Assembly (NCBI RefSeq): GCF_014202755.1
Contig: NZ_JACHHK010000003.1
Span: 1-64,000 of the forward strand
Length of the DNA stretch: 64,000 nt
Direction of reading: 5' to 3'
From: Catenisphaera adipataccumulans
Lineage (GTDB): Bacteria > Bacillota_I > Bacilli_A > Erysipelotrichales > Erysipelotrichaceae
Made by a program: the position numbers and the translations under genes
In this document: positions 40,611 through 50,433 of the stretch, piece by piece
Numbering within the stretch: the stretch's first letter is position 1
How the letters are laid out: each line of letters begins with the position of its first letter
The notes under the pieces: model-generated
Database searches by the model: none
Told to the model about the DNA's origin: nothing
What the model saw: the letters and a program-made list of their open reading frames with translations, nothing else

Positions 40611-41534
40611 ATGAAAACGATTCGAAGGATGCTCATCAGCGGCCTATTATCTTATTTTATTTTATCCCTCATCTGGAATGTATACACCAGCGGCTGGTTC
40701 CTGCGTTCAGCTTATGGATCCAATGTTACAGGTGATGTCAATGTAGCCAGCGCGCTTGCCAAAATCCAGGACTTTCTGCCGGCCCACTGGATCATCGCTG
40801 CCTCGGTCTTTATCGGCATTTATATCGGCCTGCTCTCTTATCACAACCGTGATAACTTTTTCCGCATGGTTTGTGTGCGTCTGCTGCGGTTATCGATGTC
40901 GATCCTGCTGATCTGTGCCATCATTTTTTCCGTCTATACACTGGTACCATTAAACGAAAATGTTTTATACAACGCGGAACAATACCATGAATATATCACC
41001 AACGAGCAGGAACTGCCGGAGATCTCCGTGGAAGCGGACAGTTCCTATCAGACCGATATCGATCAAATTGAATCAGCCATCCAGTCGATGCCGCAGTTCT
41101 TGCTCAACCGGTGTGAAAAAATTATCATTTGTGATTCACAAACTTACTTGGCTTACGGCGATCAATATAATATATCTTCTGTGTCCGGAACCGCGGCTTT
41201 TTCAAAATCCGATGATCTATCGATCTACATCCGTATCACAGCCGGCATGAACGTCTCCAATACGTATGATCAGACCATCGCGCACGAGCTCTCACATATT
41301 TATGATTTCAGCATGCATTCTTTCGGCATCGATCCATATGGCTGTTCGGATACCGATGAATTTTCTGAATTATATAAGAAATACGGTTCCAAGCTGACCG
41401 CATACGGAGCGACCGATCAGCATGAATTCTTTGCGGAAGCCGGATCTTATTACATATTATACCCCGATACATTACGCACCAATTGTCCGGAAGTATACAC
41501 ATATTTTGATAACATTTACGGTCCATATATGTAA
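40611..41534 (+). CDS. Membrane protein with an outer anthrax-lethal-factor-like metallopeptidase domain
   Basis: A 307-residue protein with three membrane segments in the first ~125 residues (about 8-25, 60-78, 95-115), followed by an outer domain. There the zinc-type motif IAHELSHIYDF (about 223-233) and a downstream DQHEFFAEAGSYYILYP segment give the HExxH plus Glu arrangement of gluzincins. The latter with AYGATDQHEFFAEA resembles ATLF-like domains. It may process or bind surface peptides. Substrate unknown. The ATG lies 7 bp after a TATAAT box without Shine-Dalgarno, so the mRNA is probably leaderless. Confidence 0.78.
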   Translation: MKTIRRMLISGLLSYFILSLIWNVYTSGWFLRSAYGSNVTGDVNVASALAKIQDFLPAHWIIAASVFIGIYIGLLSYHNRDNFFRMVCVRLLRLSMSILLICAIIFSVYTLVPLNENVLYNAEQYHEYITNEQELPEISVEADSSYQTDIDQIESAIQSMPQFLLNRCEKIIICDSQTYLAYGDQYNISSVSGTAAFSKSDDLSIYIRITAGMNVSNTYDQTIAHELSHIYDFSMHSFGIDPYGCSDTDEFSELYKKYGSKLTAYGATDQHEFFAEAGSYYILYPDTLRTNCPEVYTYFDNIYGPYM

Positions 41535-41555
41535 ATATTAGACATATGCGTCAAA

Positions 41556-41585
41556 TTGTCGAATTGAATGAAGTTGTGATATACT
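41556..41585 (+). promoter_or_regulatory. Promoter of the TetR gene
   Basis: TTGTCG (41556-41561), 18 bp, TATACT (41580-41585). An imperfect palindrome TTAGACATATGCGTCAAA (about 41538-41555) just upstream could be the TetR site. Confidence 0.45.
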
Positions 41586-41610
41586 TACTTTATGAAAGTG
41601 GGGGCAAAAT

Positions 41611-42189
41611 ATGGCAGACTTCACCAAAGTCGCAATTATGAAAACATTTTTGGAATATTTGAATAAAAAGCCCTTCAATAAAATCACCGTCAAAGATATC
41701 GTAAAGGATACCGGCGTCAATCGAAATACATTTTATTATCACTTTACCGACATCTATGATTTATTGGAGAAAACCGTTTCCTATAGTTTGAATAATCTGC
41801 ATCTGAACGAGTACCGCGGCGAAGACTACCGCGCTTTACTGGAAATGTTTTTAGGCAATGTGCAGAAACAAAAAGAAGCTGCACTGCATATTTATAATTC
41901 CATCGATCTTAAGATCTTCATTCCGACATTACGCCGCGTGTTGTGGGAAGCAACAGAAAAATACTTTACCCCGATGTTTGATGAAAAGAACATTTCGGAA
42001 CAAGACCGGCATTTCTTCCTGACATGCATCACCGATCTGCTGATCGGCTTCGGCCTGGAATGGGCAGAACGCAATTTCAACGAAGATTTCACCAAAGAAT
42101 TGATGGATCGGGTCATCTACTGGCTGGATAAAATTCAAAATCTGGGTACCAGCCAAAAATCTGAAACGAAAAACGATGCGCAAGAATGA
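41611..42189 (+). CDS. TetR-family regulator (DhaS-like)
   Basis: A 192-residue regulator. N-terminal HTH is KITVKDIVKDTGVNRNTFYYHF at about residues 25-46, with a helical ligand-binding part after it. The NRNTFYYHFxDIYDLLE form is typical of the DhaS/YcgE-like subgroup. The start has GGGGG before ATG. It stands alone before hom, and its targets are not apparent; an upstream palindrome may be an own operator. Confidence 0.88.
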   Translation: MADFTKVAIMKTFLEYLNKKPFNKITVKDIVKDTGVNRNTFYYHFTDIYDLLEKTVSYSLNNLHLNEYRGEDYRALLEMFLGNVQKQKEAALHIYNSIDLKIFIPTLRRVLWEATEKYFTPMFDEKNISEQDRHFFLTCITDLLIGFGLEWAERNFNEDFTKELMDRVIYWLDKIQNLGTSQKSETKNDAQE

Positions 42190-42252
42190 TTTCACTTGCG
42201 CATTGTTCCGTATATCGGGTAAACTAAAATGGAATAAAGGGAGGCCAAGTTG

Positions 42253-43446
42253 ATGAAAATAGCAGTTTTAGGATATGGTACGGTCGGCGCCGGTGTTGTG
42301 GATGTGCTGACTATGAATAAAGGTTCGATCACAAAGCGGATCGGTACGGAAATTGATGTGAAATATGTATTGGATCTGCGGGATTTCCCGGGAACGATCG
42401 TCGAAAATATCGTGACACATGATATCGAAGATATTTTGAATGATCCGGAAGTCGAGATCGTCGTAGAAACCATGGGCGGACTGAAACCAGCTTACGAATT
42501 TACAAAACGAGCTTTGTCGGCAGATAAAAATGTCTGCACATCCAATAAAGAACTCGTGGCAGAACACGGTGTGGAATTATGTCAGATTGCTGCTGAGCAC
42601 AATGTCAATTACATGTTTGAAGCAAGCTGCGGCGGCGGTATCCCGATCATCCGTGCACTCAATACTTCACTGCGTCAGGATGAGATCTTGGAAATTTCCG
42701 GTATCTTAAACGGCACGACGAACTACATCATGACCAGTATGTATGACAACGGCGAAACATTTAAAGAAGCATTGAAGGAAGCGCAGGAAAAAGGCTATGC
42801 TGAACTGCATCCGGAAGCCGATCTGGAAGGGCACGATGCTCAGCGTAAGATCGCGATTCTTTCTTCCTTGGCTTACGGTCATCATCTTGACTATAAAAAG
42901 GTTCCGACCGAAGGCATCGACCAGATCCGGATCCAGGATATTCAGTATGCCAAGGCCATGAACATGAAGATCAAACTGCTGGCAACCTCCCAAGTCGCGG
43001 AAGAAGGCACCTGGGCCATGGTTTCACCGCGTCTGGTCGATGATCAGAACATCCTGTATCACGTCGACGGTGTCATGAATGCGGTCTTCGTCAAAGGCAA
43101 TGCCTTAGGGGATGCGATGTTCTACGGCAGCGGTGCCGGTTCACTTCCGACAGCCAGTGCCGTATGCGCCGATGTACTGGATTGTGCACAGCACCCGCAT
43201 GAAACATTAAAGACCGACATCACGGCAGAGCCGCTTGCGCAGATGCCGACGGATCAAGTAAAAAATACATTCTTCGTGCGCTGCAGCGGCGGCGAATCCC
43301 AAGCAAAACAAGTTTTCGGCATCACGGATACGATGCATGTCATCGACGGTGAATTCGGATTCTGGACACCGGAGATGACAGAAAAAGACTTTACGAAAAA
43401 AGCTGCTCAAGTTGACGGCATCATCAAATTCATTCGAAGAGGTTAA
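42253..43446 (+). CDS. hom: Homoserine dehydrogenase
   Basis: A ~397-residue enzyme. Rossmann motif KIAVLGYGTVGAGVVDVL is at the N-terminus, NKELVAEHG near residue 99, GILNGTTNYIMTSM near 155, and the catalytic region EADLEGHDAQRKIAIL near 193. It reduces aspartate semialdehyde to homoserine for Met and Thr. It is shorter than the ~430-residue type and seems to lack the C-terminal ACT domain, so threonine feedback may be absent or different. ATG 42253 follows GGGAGG at good distance and is preferred to the TTG just before it. Confidence 0.94.
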   Translation: MKIAVLGYGTVGAGVVDVLTMNKGSITKRIGTEIDVKYVLDLRDFPGTIVENIVTHDIEDILNDPEVEIVVETMGGLKPAYEFTKRALSADKNVCTSNKELVAEHGVELCQIAAEHNVNYMFEASCGGGIPIIRALNTSLRQDEILEISGILNGTTNYIMTSMYDNGETFKEALKEAQEKGYAELHPEADLEGHDAQRKIAILSSLAYGHHLDYKKVPTEGIDQIRIQDIQYAKAMNMKIKLLATSQVAEEGTWAMVSPRLVDDQNILYHVDGVMNAVFVKGNALGDAMFYGSGAGSLPTASAVCADVLDCAQHPHETLKTDITAEPLAQMPTDQVKNTFFVRCSGGESQAKQVFGITDTMHVIDGEFGFWTPEMTEKDFTKKAAQVDGIIKFIRRG

Positions 43447-43473
43447 AAGGCGGATTCCCATCCGCCTTTTTTT
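43446..43473 (+). terminator. Terminator of hom
   Basis: AAGGCGGAT-tccc-ATCCGCCTT then T6 right after the stop codon; it also meets the end of the convergent activase gene. Confidence 0.88.
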
Positions 43474-44347
43474 ATCCGCCGATCTTCACGCCTTCCTGTT
43501 CATATTGTTTCAAAGCTTCCGGCTTCATCATATCCATGTCCTCATAGGCATACGGGCGATGCAGCTGATGCCATTTCTTTTTCCCCATGGAATGATACGG
43601 CAGCAAATGAATTTCTTTGACATGGTGCTGCTTTCCATAGGCGATGATCTCATTCAGCTGGTCCTCATTATATCCTGGGATGACCGGCACCCGCATGATC
43701 ACATCTTCCGGACGGCGGGCAGTGACGTATTCAAAATTTTTTAGAATACGCTTCAGGCTGCCTTGATTGACACGCCGGAATCGTTCTGCATCTAAATTCT
43801 TGATGTCAAACAAAAATAAATCAATCTTATCCATCGCTCTTTCCAACTGTTCCTGGGGATAATGTCCCGTGGTTTCCACCGCAACATGCAGACCGTTTTC
43901 TTTGCATGCTTTGATCAGCTGCAGAAATGCTTCAAATTGAAAGAATGGTTCTCCCCCGGAAATTGTGATGCCGCCATTGCTTTCTTCGTAATATGCTTTA
44001 TCCTTTAGCAGCTCTTTCATCAACTCTGAAACTTCCATCGCCTGTCCGTTCAAGGTCAGCGCCATCGGCAGACAATGTTGGACACACGTACCACAATGAA
44101 CACACTTCGATGCATCCCAATGCAACTGTTCTGCCTGCCAAACAATTGCCCCCTGCGGGCATACCTTTTGGCATGTATGACAGTGCTGACAGCGCTCTTC
44201 ATCATGCATCAAGACGGGTTCTGCGGTCCATGTTTCCGGATTGGCACACCACGGGCAGCGCAGCGAGCATCCTTTCAGAAAAACAGCTGTCCGGATCCCC
44301 GGGCCATCATGCGTCGCAAAGCGTTCGATATTGGAAACTTGAATCAT
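43472..44347 (-). CDS. Glycyl-radical enzyme activating enzyme without an adjacent GRE
   Basis: A 291-residue radical SAM activase. It has DGPGIRTAVFLKGC, cluster motif CSLRCPWC, two auxiliary-cluster motifs (CQHCHTCQKVC, CVHCGTCVQHC), and GGITISGGEPFFQ. Its neighbours are a DUF1848 protein and an iron alcohol dehydrogenase in the same direction, not a GRE. GRE 3, 14 kb to the right, lacks an activase, so this is its best partner in the window. A GRE elsewhere in the genome is possible. Ribosome site GAGGT precedes ATG 44347. Confidence 0.92.
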   Translation of the reverse strand: MIQVSNIERFATHDGPGIRTAVFLKGCSLRCPWCANPETWTAEPVLMHDEERCQHCHTCQKVCPQGAIVWQAEQLHWDASKCVHCGTCVQHCLPMALTLNGQAMEVSELMKELLKDKAYYEESNGGITISGGEPFFQFEAFLQLIKACKENGLHVAVETTGHYPQEQLERAMDKIDLFLFDIKNLDAERFRRVNQGSLKRILKNFEYVTARRPEDVIMRVPVIPGYNEDQLNEIIAYGKQHHVKEIHLLPYHSMGKKKWHQLHRPYAYEDMDMMKPEALKQYEQEGVKIGG

Positions 44348-44359
44348 ATTTATACCTCA

Positions 44360-45280
44360 TTAAAATAAGCGGACCTGCCGGTCAATATAAGATTTCTGCT
44401 GCACTTGCCGCACCTGATCAGCTGCAGTGATCCGGCCGATCAACAGCGGTCCGTTCGGATCATGGCGGGCAGCATTTTGCATCACCGATTTCCGATCCGT
44501 ATTCGCATAGCAGTACCGGCAGCCGTGTTTACATGTATTATACACGCCGATGTCATTCTGAAGCAAGCAGGCACAGTCCCGGGAAAAAGTTAGGTGCGGT
44601 ACGATTAAATTTTTCCCGATGACCCGTTCCAGAACTTCTTTACGCAGACAGCCTTTGGTGTCGATGCCGTAAGCTTCCAGACCATGATCTTCCATACAGG
44701 CTTCGATGTGCATTTGATGACGGTCAGCAATTTCTTTCAACGCAATAGCCAATTGAACTTGTTCCGCGGGCGTCACTTCTCTGCCTTCCGGAAAATTCCG
44801 TTTTGTTTTTTGATAAAGGTCCAAAAATGAAATGACGACTGTATCTGTATAATGTTCCAACACTTTGGCCATGGCTTCAAAACTGCGAATATGGAAATCA
44901 ATCGTATATCGATCCGTCAGCAGGATCGGATCATAGCGCCAGGTCACCGCCTGCGGACCGAGTTTTTCGCTCAGTGAACGAAAATCCGCAAGGATCTGCC
45001 GCTTGTTCGGCACAAATGGTTCAACATCCTTGCCGTAGGGCGTGATCGTCACCTGCCAATACTGGGCAAACGGAATTTCTTTCCAGTCCCGCACCATCGG
45101 ACCAGGATCCTTGGTGCAGTAACAGATCACATCGATGGTATCTGGATCCAAGGTATATTGATAAATTTGATGCGGCTGAAACGGATTGCGGGCACAGACA
45201 AACCCTTCATCCAAGCGATTGTACCACCACTGATGATAAAAGGCGGGAATGTCTGTTCGATTTCCGGTATTCAAGATCAT
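44360..45280 (-). CDS. DUF1848 family protein
   Basis: A ~306-residue protein starting MILNTGNRTDIPAFYHQWWYNRL, the typical DUF1848 entry. It has DVICYCTKDP near residue 60 and a C-terminal cysteine cluster in CKHGCRYCYAN (about 258-268) with further cysteines at RDCACLLQ and KGCLRKE. The cluster may bind Fe-S; a radical-SAM-like TIM-barrel role has been suggested by its form but the function is not known. ATG 45280 has AAAGGAGG before it and is preferred to upstream ATGs. It lies between an alcohol dehydrogenase and a GRE activase. Confidence 0.85.
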   Translation of the reverse strand: MILNTGNRTDIPAFYHQWWYNRLDEGFVCARNPFQPHQIYQYTLDPDTIDVICYCTKDPGPMVRDWKEIPFAQYWQVTITPYGKDVEPFVPNKRQILADFRSLSEKLGPQAVTWRYDPILLTDRYTIDFHIRSFEAMAKVLEHYTDTVVISFLDLYQKTKRNFPEGREVTPAEQVQLAIALKEIADRHQMHIEACMEDHGLEAYGIDTKGCLRKEVLERVIGKNLIVPHLTFSRDCACLLQNDIGVYNTCKHGCRYCYANTDRKSVMQNAARHDPNGPLLIGRITAADQVRQVQQKSYIDRQVRLF

Positions 45281-45295
45281 ACGCTGACCTCCTTT

Positions 45296-45320
45296 GAAAA
45301 AGGCGGCTCTTCCGGCCGCC
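45296..45320 (-). terminator. Intergenic terminator or attenuator after the alcohol dehydrogenase gene
   Basis: GGCGGC-cggaaga-GCCGCC followed by TTTTTC on the minus strand, ending just before the DUF1848 ribosome site. Confidence 0.72.
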
Positions 45321-45325
45321 ATTGT

Positions 45326-46486
45326 TTATAACGCTCTGCGATAAATCTCTTCAATATCGGCGGGCTGCAGCGGAACATAACTTCCCTTTGAACCGGCCGC
45401 AGCTTTTTCTGCCATCTTTTTGAAATAGCGATCATCTGTGATACCGACCGCGCGTAAGTTTGCCGGCATCTTCATCGTCGTAAAGAAGAACTCGCGTGTT
45501 TTTTCGATTGCCTGTTTGGCGATCTGCATCGCATCCTGGTTCGGATCCAGATGCCAGACATTGACACCATATTCTTTAAAGCGCGGCAATGTCTCTTCGC
45601 TTAACACATATTCCATCCAGACCGGCGTCAAGATTGCCAGTCCCTGGCCATGCGTAATATCATAGAACGCACTCAATTCGTGTTCCATCGGGTGTACACA
45701 CCATGCATCAGCGGAACCTTCAGATACCAGCCCATTGATGGCATGACTGCCGGCCCACATCAAGTTTGCACGGGCTTCATAGTCATCCGGTTTCTCCAAG
45801 GCGATCGGTCCGTAATGGATCATTGTTTCCAGCAAGCTTTCGCAGAATCGTGCCTGCAGATATCCTTCCTGTTTCGTGAAATAATTTTCAAACGTGTGAG
45901 ACATCATATCCGCTGTACCGGCAGCCGTCTGCTTCGGTGATACCGTGTATGTATAAGTGGGATCCAGAACAGACATCGTCGGTTTCATATATTCACTGCC
46001 GGTGCCCCATTTTTCATTCTTCGTCAGATCAGAAATGACCGCAAAACAATCCATTTCACTGCCTGTCGCAGCCAAAGTCAGCACCGTGTAAATGGGCAGG
46101 GCGTCTTTGACCAGACTGCCGTCCAATACCAGATCCCATGGATCACCATCGTATTTCGCACCGGCTGCCACGACCTTGGCACAATCGATGGTCGAACCGC
46201 CGCCGATGGCCAGGACCATATCAATGTCTTCATTCTTGCACATCGTCACACCTTTGCGCACGGTTTCGATGCGCGGATTCGGCTCCACACCCGGCAGTTC
46301 AAACACCTGCAGATCAACATCTTTCAAAATTTGCAGTGCAGTGTTGTAAATACCGCTGCGTTTGATGCTGCCGCCGCCGTAAACCAGCAGCACGCTGCGG
46401 CCGCTTTCCTTTAATTCCTCCAAATGAGAGATTTGTCCCTTGCCAAAATAGATTTTTGTCGGCACATGAAACATAAAATTATACAT
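45326..46486 (-). CDS. Iron-dependent alcohol dehydrogenase (butanol dehydrogenase/YqhD type)
   Basis: A 386-residue group III alcohol dehydrogenase. Cofactor motif GGGSTIDCAKV is near residue 97. Metal ligands appear in GTADMMSHTFENYF (Asp, His), WCVHPMEHELSA (His) and DITHGQGLAIL (His). It reduces aldehydes or ketones with NAD(P)H. It is first of a run with DUF1848 and a GRE activase. Aldehydes or hydroxyacetone made by GRE pathways would be suitable substrates, but that link is inference. Confidence 0.92.
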   Translation of the reverse strand: MYNFMFHVPTKIYFGKGQISHLEELKESGRSVLLVYGGGSIKRSGIYNTALQILKDVDLQVFELPGVEPNPRIETVRKGVTMCKNEDIDMVLAIGGGSTIDCAKVVAAGAKYDGDPWDLVLDGSLVKDALPIYTVLTLAATGSEMDCFAVISDLTKNEKWGTGSEYMKPTMSVLDPTYTYTVSPKQTAAGTADMMSHTFENYFTKQEGYLQARFCESLLETMIHYGPIALEKPDDYEARANLMWAGSHAINGLVSEGSADAWCVHPMEHELSAFYDITHGQGLAILTPVWMEYVLSEETLPRFKEYGVNVWHLDPNQDAMQIAKQAIEKTREFFFTTMKMPANLRAVGITDDRYFKKMAEKAAAGSKGSYVPLQPADIEEIYRRAL

Positions 46487-46530
46487 GATTTTCCTCCATA
46501 CATTTTCGAATTCTATATCTGTATTATATC

Positions 46531-46557
46531 AAAAAGCGGAGGCATGAAAGCCTCCGT
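46531..46557 (-). terminator. Terminator of eno
   Basis: CGGAGGC-tttcat-GCCTCCG followed by T5 on the minus strand. Confidence 0.85.
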
Positions 46558-46562
46558 TTTGT

Positions 46563-47909
<1,347 letters not shown>

Positions 47910-49937
47910 TCAGTTTTTGCTGTAAGCCTCAACTAACTTGTTCTCAATTTTTTCTATTTCCGCTTCTTTTTCATTGAAAAAATCGATTCGAAATTGGCAC
48001 AGTCCGGCTTTTTTATACATCGGCACATCTTCGATTTCATCAACCGGCTGATCTTCAAACAAACGCATCCAACACTGCGCGTCCCCGGAACAGACTACTT
48101 TCTGCCCATCCAAACCGACCAGTTTCATGGTATGTTCATGACAAAGTGCACAATGTTTTCGCTGGCCGTCTTTAAAATACGTATTGATCGGGCAATGCTT
48201 CATGATCATGAAACGCCGCGTATGATAGACCGTTTTCACCAGACAAGAAACATCATGATATCGTTCTCGAAATGCTTTGATCATTTTCAAGGATGCCGCC
48301 CGGTCACATTCCGGGCCGATCAGCACCGACGTGTATCCCATCTCCAGACAGGCCGCTGCCGCATATGAATTCGACACATTCCATTGAAACGAAGCCATTT
48401 CCGGTCTGTCCCCTTTTACAATTTCTGCATCGTTTGTCTTTGCTTTCGGCACATATGAATAATCTTGTTCCGGCTGTGTGACAACTCTGGTTTTCTGCTC
48501 AGCCAAAACTGCTGTGGTCCGACGCCGCAGTTCATTCAGATCGGCAATCGTAAAAAAGATATCATCCGCTAAATCAAAGGAAGGTTCATAACGCACGAAC
48601 TCCGCTTTGGTTTTGGCAAATTGCGTCCTGATCATGGCGGCATCTGTCGGCCGTTTGTGCGCTTTCTGCGCCCGGGCATCCGAAACGATGGTTTCCCCGT
48701 TCATCGTTACGACCAATGGCTTGTGCACACCGGCACAGCTGATCTTGATCGGCTGGTTGACTTGCCGTACCTTTTGACATTGTTTTGTCACTTCTTGTTC
48801 CGCTGCATAAGAGATCGTCTTGCGTACTTCGGTTCCTTTGGCGCACCGGCGTCCCTTGACCATCGCAATTGAATCGGCCGGAATATGATTTTGAAGATTG
48901 CCTTGGGCATCGTATAAATAGTTCACACGAAATCCCTGGGTGCCAATTCGCAGGCCGTCATTCTGCATGATATCCGTCCGGCATTTGATCCGGATATACG
49001 GTTTCCGGTAGCCGATCACCTCACCGGCCAGGGTCCCCTGATGATTCGGGGTCTTTGTGTTCATCAAATCATTGCCGCGCTGATCCAATAAATGACCCGT
49101 TGTATATCCGCGATAGAACGCCGTCATCAATGCCTGCCGATCTGCCTGCGTCCGCGGTTTTCCGTCCAGAACTTTTTTCAGCTGCGAAACCGCAAGATAC
49201 ACATAAACCGGACTTTTCATCCGCCCTTCGATCTTCAACGAATCAACCGGCAATGAAGCTGCCTGATCGATCAGCGATAAATCTTTTGGGCTCAGCAAAT
49301 ACCTTTCTGATTCCGGGATCATTTGACCGTCCTGTTCAATGGTATAGCGCATCCGGCAAGGCTGTGCACACTGTCCGCGGTTGCCGCTGCGGCTATAGCG
49401 GAATGCCGAAAAATAACAGCGGCCCGACATACTGATGCACAATGCACCATGCACAAACATCTCAATTTCCAAGCCAGCCTGCCGGCAGGCTTCTATGTCT
49501 TCCGCTGTACATTCCCGCGCCAACACGATGCGTTTGACGCCGAGCTTTTTCAGACGTTCGATCTCATCCGGGCTTTGAATGCTCATCTGTGTGGAAGCAT
49601 GCACCGTCAGATCAGGCAGCCGATGGTGAAGAAGATGGATCAATCCAAGATCCTGAACGATCAGCGCATCCACACCGGCTTCATACAGCGCACGGGCGGT
49701 TTCATACGCTTCTTCAATTTCATCTTCATATAAGATCGTATTCATCGTAACATGTACTTTCACATCGACCAAATGACAGCGGTCGATGGCTTTTTTTGCC
49801 TGCTCCAACGTAAAATTATGCGCATAGGCACGCGCGCCGAACTTCGTCAAGCCAAAATAAACGGCATCACAGCCGGCGGCGATGGCCGCCTCAAGCGCTT
49901 CCTCATTTCCTGCCGGAGCCAGAATTTCCGGACGCAT
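47910..49937 (-). CDS. U32-family protein (RlhA/TrhP-like)
   Basis: A 675-residue U32 protein. The N-terminal U32 domain begins LAPAGNEEALEAAIAAGCDAVYFG and contains HASTQMSIQSPDEI. A four-cysteine site is in FVHGALCISMSGRCYFS and RGQCAQPCR (about residues 165-195), expected to hold an Fe-S cluster. A long C-terminal part follows, with further cysteines (HCALCHEH). Known relatives hydroxylate 23S rRNA (RlhA) or tRNA uridine (TrhP) rather than degrade collagen; length fits RlhA better. The target RNA is not decided here. Confidence 0.88.
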   Translation of the reverse strand: MRPEILAPAGNEEALEAAIAAGCDAVYFGLTKFGARAYAHNFTLEQAKKAIDRCHLVDVKVHVTMNTILYEDEIEEAYETARALYEAGVDALIVQDLGLIHLLHHRLPDLTVHASTQMSIQSPDEIERLKKLGVKRIVLARECTAEDIEACRQAGLEIEMFVHGALCISMSGRCYFSAFRYSRSGNRGQCAQPCRMRYTIEQDGQMIPESERYLLSPKDLSLIDQAASLPVDSLKIEGRMKSPVYVYLAVSQLKKVLDGKPRTQADRQALMTAFYRGYTTGHLLDQRGNDLMNTKTPNHQGTLAGEVIGYRKPYIRIKCRTDIMQNDGLRIGTQGFRVNYLYDAQGNLQNHIPADSIAMVKGRRCAKGTEVRKTISYAAEQEVTKQCQKVRQVNQPIKISCAGVHKPLVVTMNGETIVSDARAQKAHKRPTDAAMIRTQFAKTKAEFVRYEPSFDLADDIFFTIADLNELRRRTTAVLAEQKTRVVTQPEQDYSYVPKAKTNDAEIVKGDRPEMASFQWNVSNSYAAAACLEMGYTSVLIGPECDRAASLKMIKAFRERYHDVSCLVKTVYHTRRFMIMKHCPINTYFKDGQRKHCALCHEHTMKLVGLDGQKVVCSGDAQCWMRLFEDQPVDEIEDVPMYKKAGLCQFRIDFFNEKEAEIEKIENKLVEAYSKN

Positions 49938-49950
49938 AGACTTCCCTCCT

Positions 49951-49973
49951 TAAAAAAAGCACTTCCGTGCTTT
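49951..49973 (-). terminator. Terminator of the MntR-like gene
   Basis: AAAGCAC-ttcc-GTGCTTT with T-run on the minus strand, next to its stop codon. Confidence 0.8.
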
Positions 49974-50340
49974 AATGTCGTTGTTTATACCAGTTTTGAA
50001 TCGCATTATAAGATTCCCTGCTCAGTACATGTTCTATGCGGCAGGCATCTTTCTGGGCAATTTCTTTCGGCACACCGATTTCCTGAAGCACATGGGAAAA
50101 AAAGCAATGCCGATCATATGTTTCTTTGGCCAGATCCTCTCCTTCTTTGGTCAAATATAAAATTTTATTCGGATCAAACCGCAAATATCCTTTCTCGCTC
50201 AGCAGTTTGACCGCATGCGATACACTGGGCTTAGAGAATCCTAAATACGTTGCGACATCGACGCTGCGCACGTGTTCCTGCATATTGCTTAGTATATAAA
50301 TGGCTTCCAGATAGTCTTCCATTGATTCGCCTAATTCCAT
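49972..50340 (-). CDS. DtxR/MntR-family metalloregulator
   Basis: A 122-residue iron- or manganese-dependent repressor. It starts ESMEDYLEAIYIL, has HTH VDVATYLGFSKPSVSHAVKLL (about 27-47), and metal-site regions HCFFSHVL and KDACRIEHVLS. At 122 residues it is a short type without the SH3-like domain and slightly shorter than MntR. No transporter gene is adjacent, so targets are elsewhere. Own promoter at 50362-50391. Confidence 0.88.
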   Translation of the reverse strand: MELGESMEDYLEAIYILSNMQEHVRSVDVATYLGFSKPSVSHAVKLLSEKGYLRFDPNKILYLTKEGEDLAKETYDRHCFFSHVLQEIGVPKEIAQKDACRIEHVLSRESYNAIQNWYKQRH

Positions 50341-50361
50341 AAGAACAACTCCTTTGTTCCC

Positions 50362-50391
50362 ATTGTATTCTTTTTAAGTTAGCAATGTCAA
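50362..50391 (-). promoter_or_regulatory. Promoter of the MntR-like gene
   Basis: TTGACA (50386-50391), 18 bp, TACAAT (50362-50367) on the minus strand. Confidence 0.7.
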
Positions 50392-50402
50392 ACTCAGTGC
50401 CT

Positions 50403-50429
50403 GAAAAAAAGGATGCCGAAGCATCCTTT
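50403..50429 (-). terminator. Terminator of pfkA
   Basis: AAAGGATGC-ttcg-GCATCCTTT with T7 on the minus strand. Confidence 0.9.
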
Positions 50430-50433
50430 CTCA

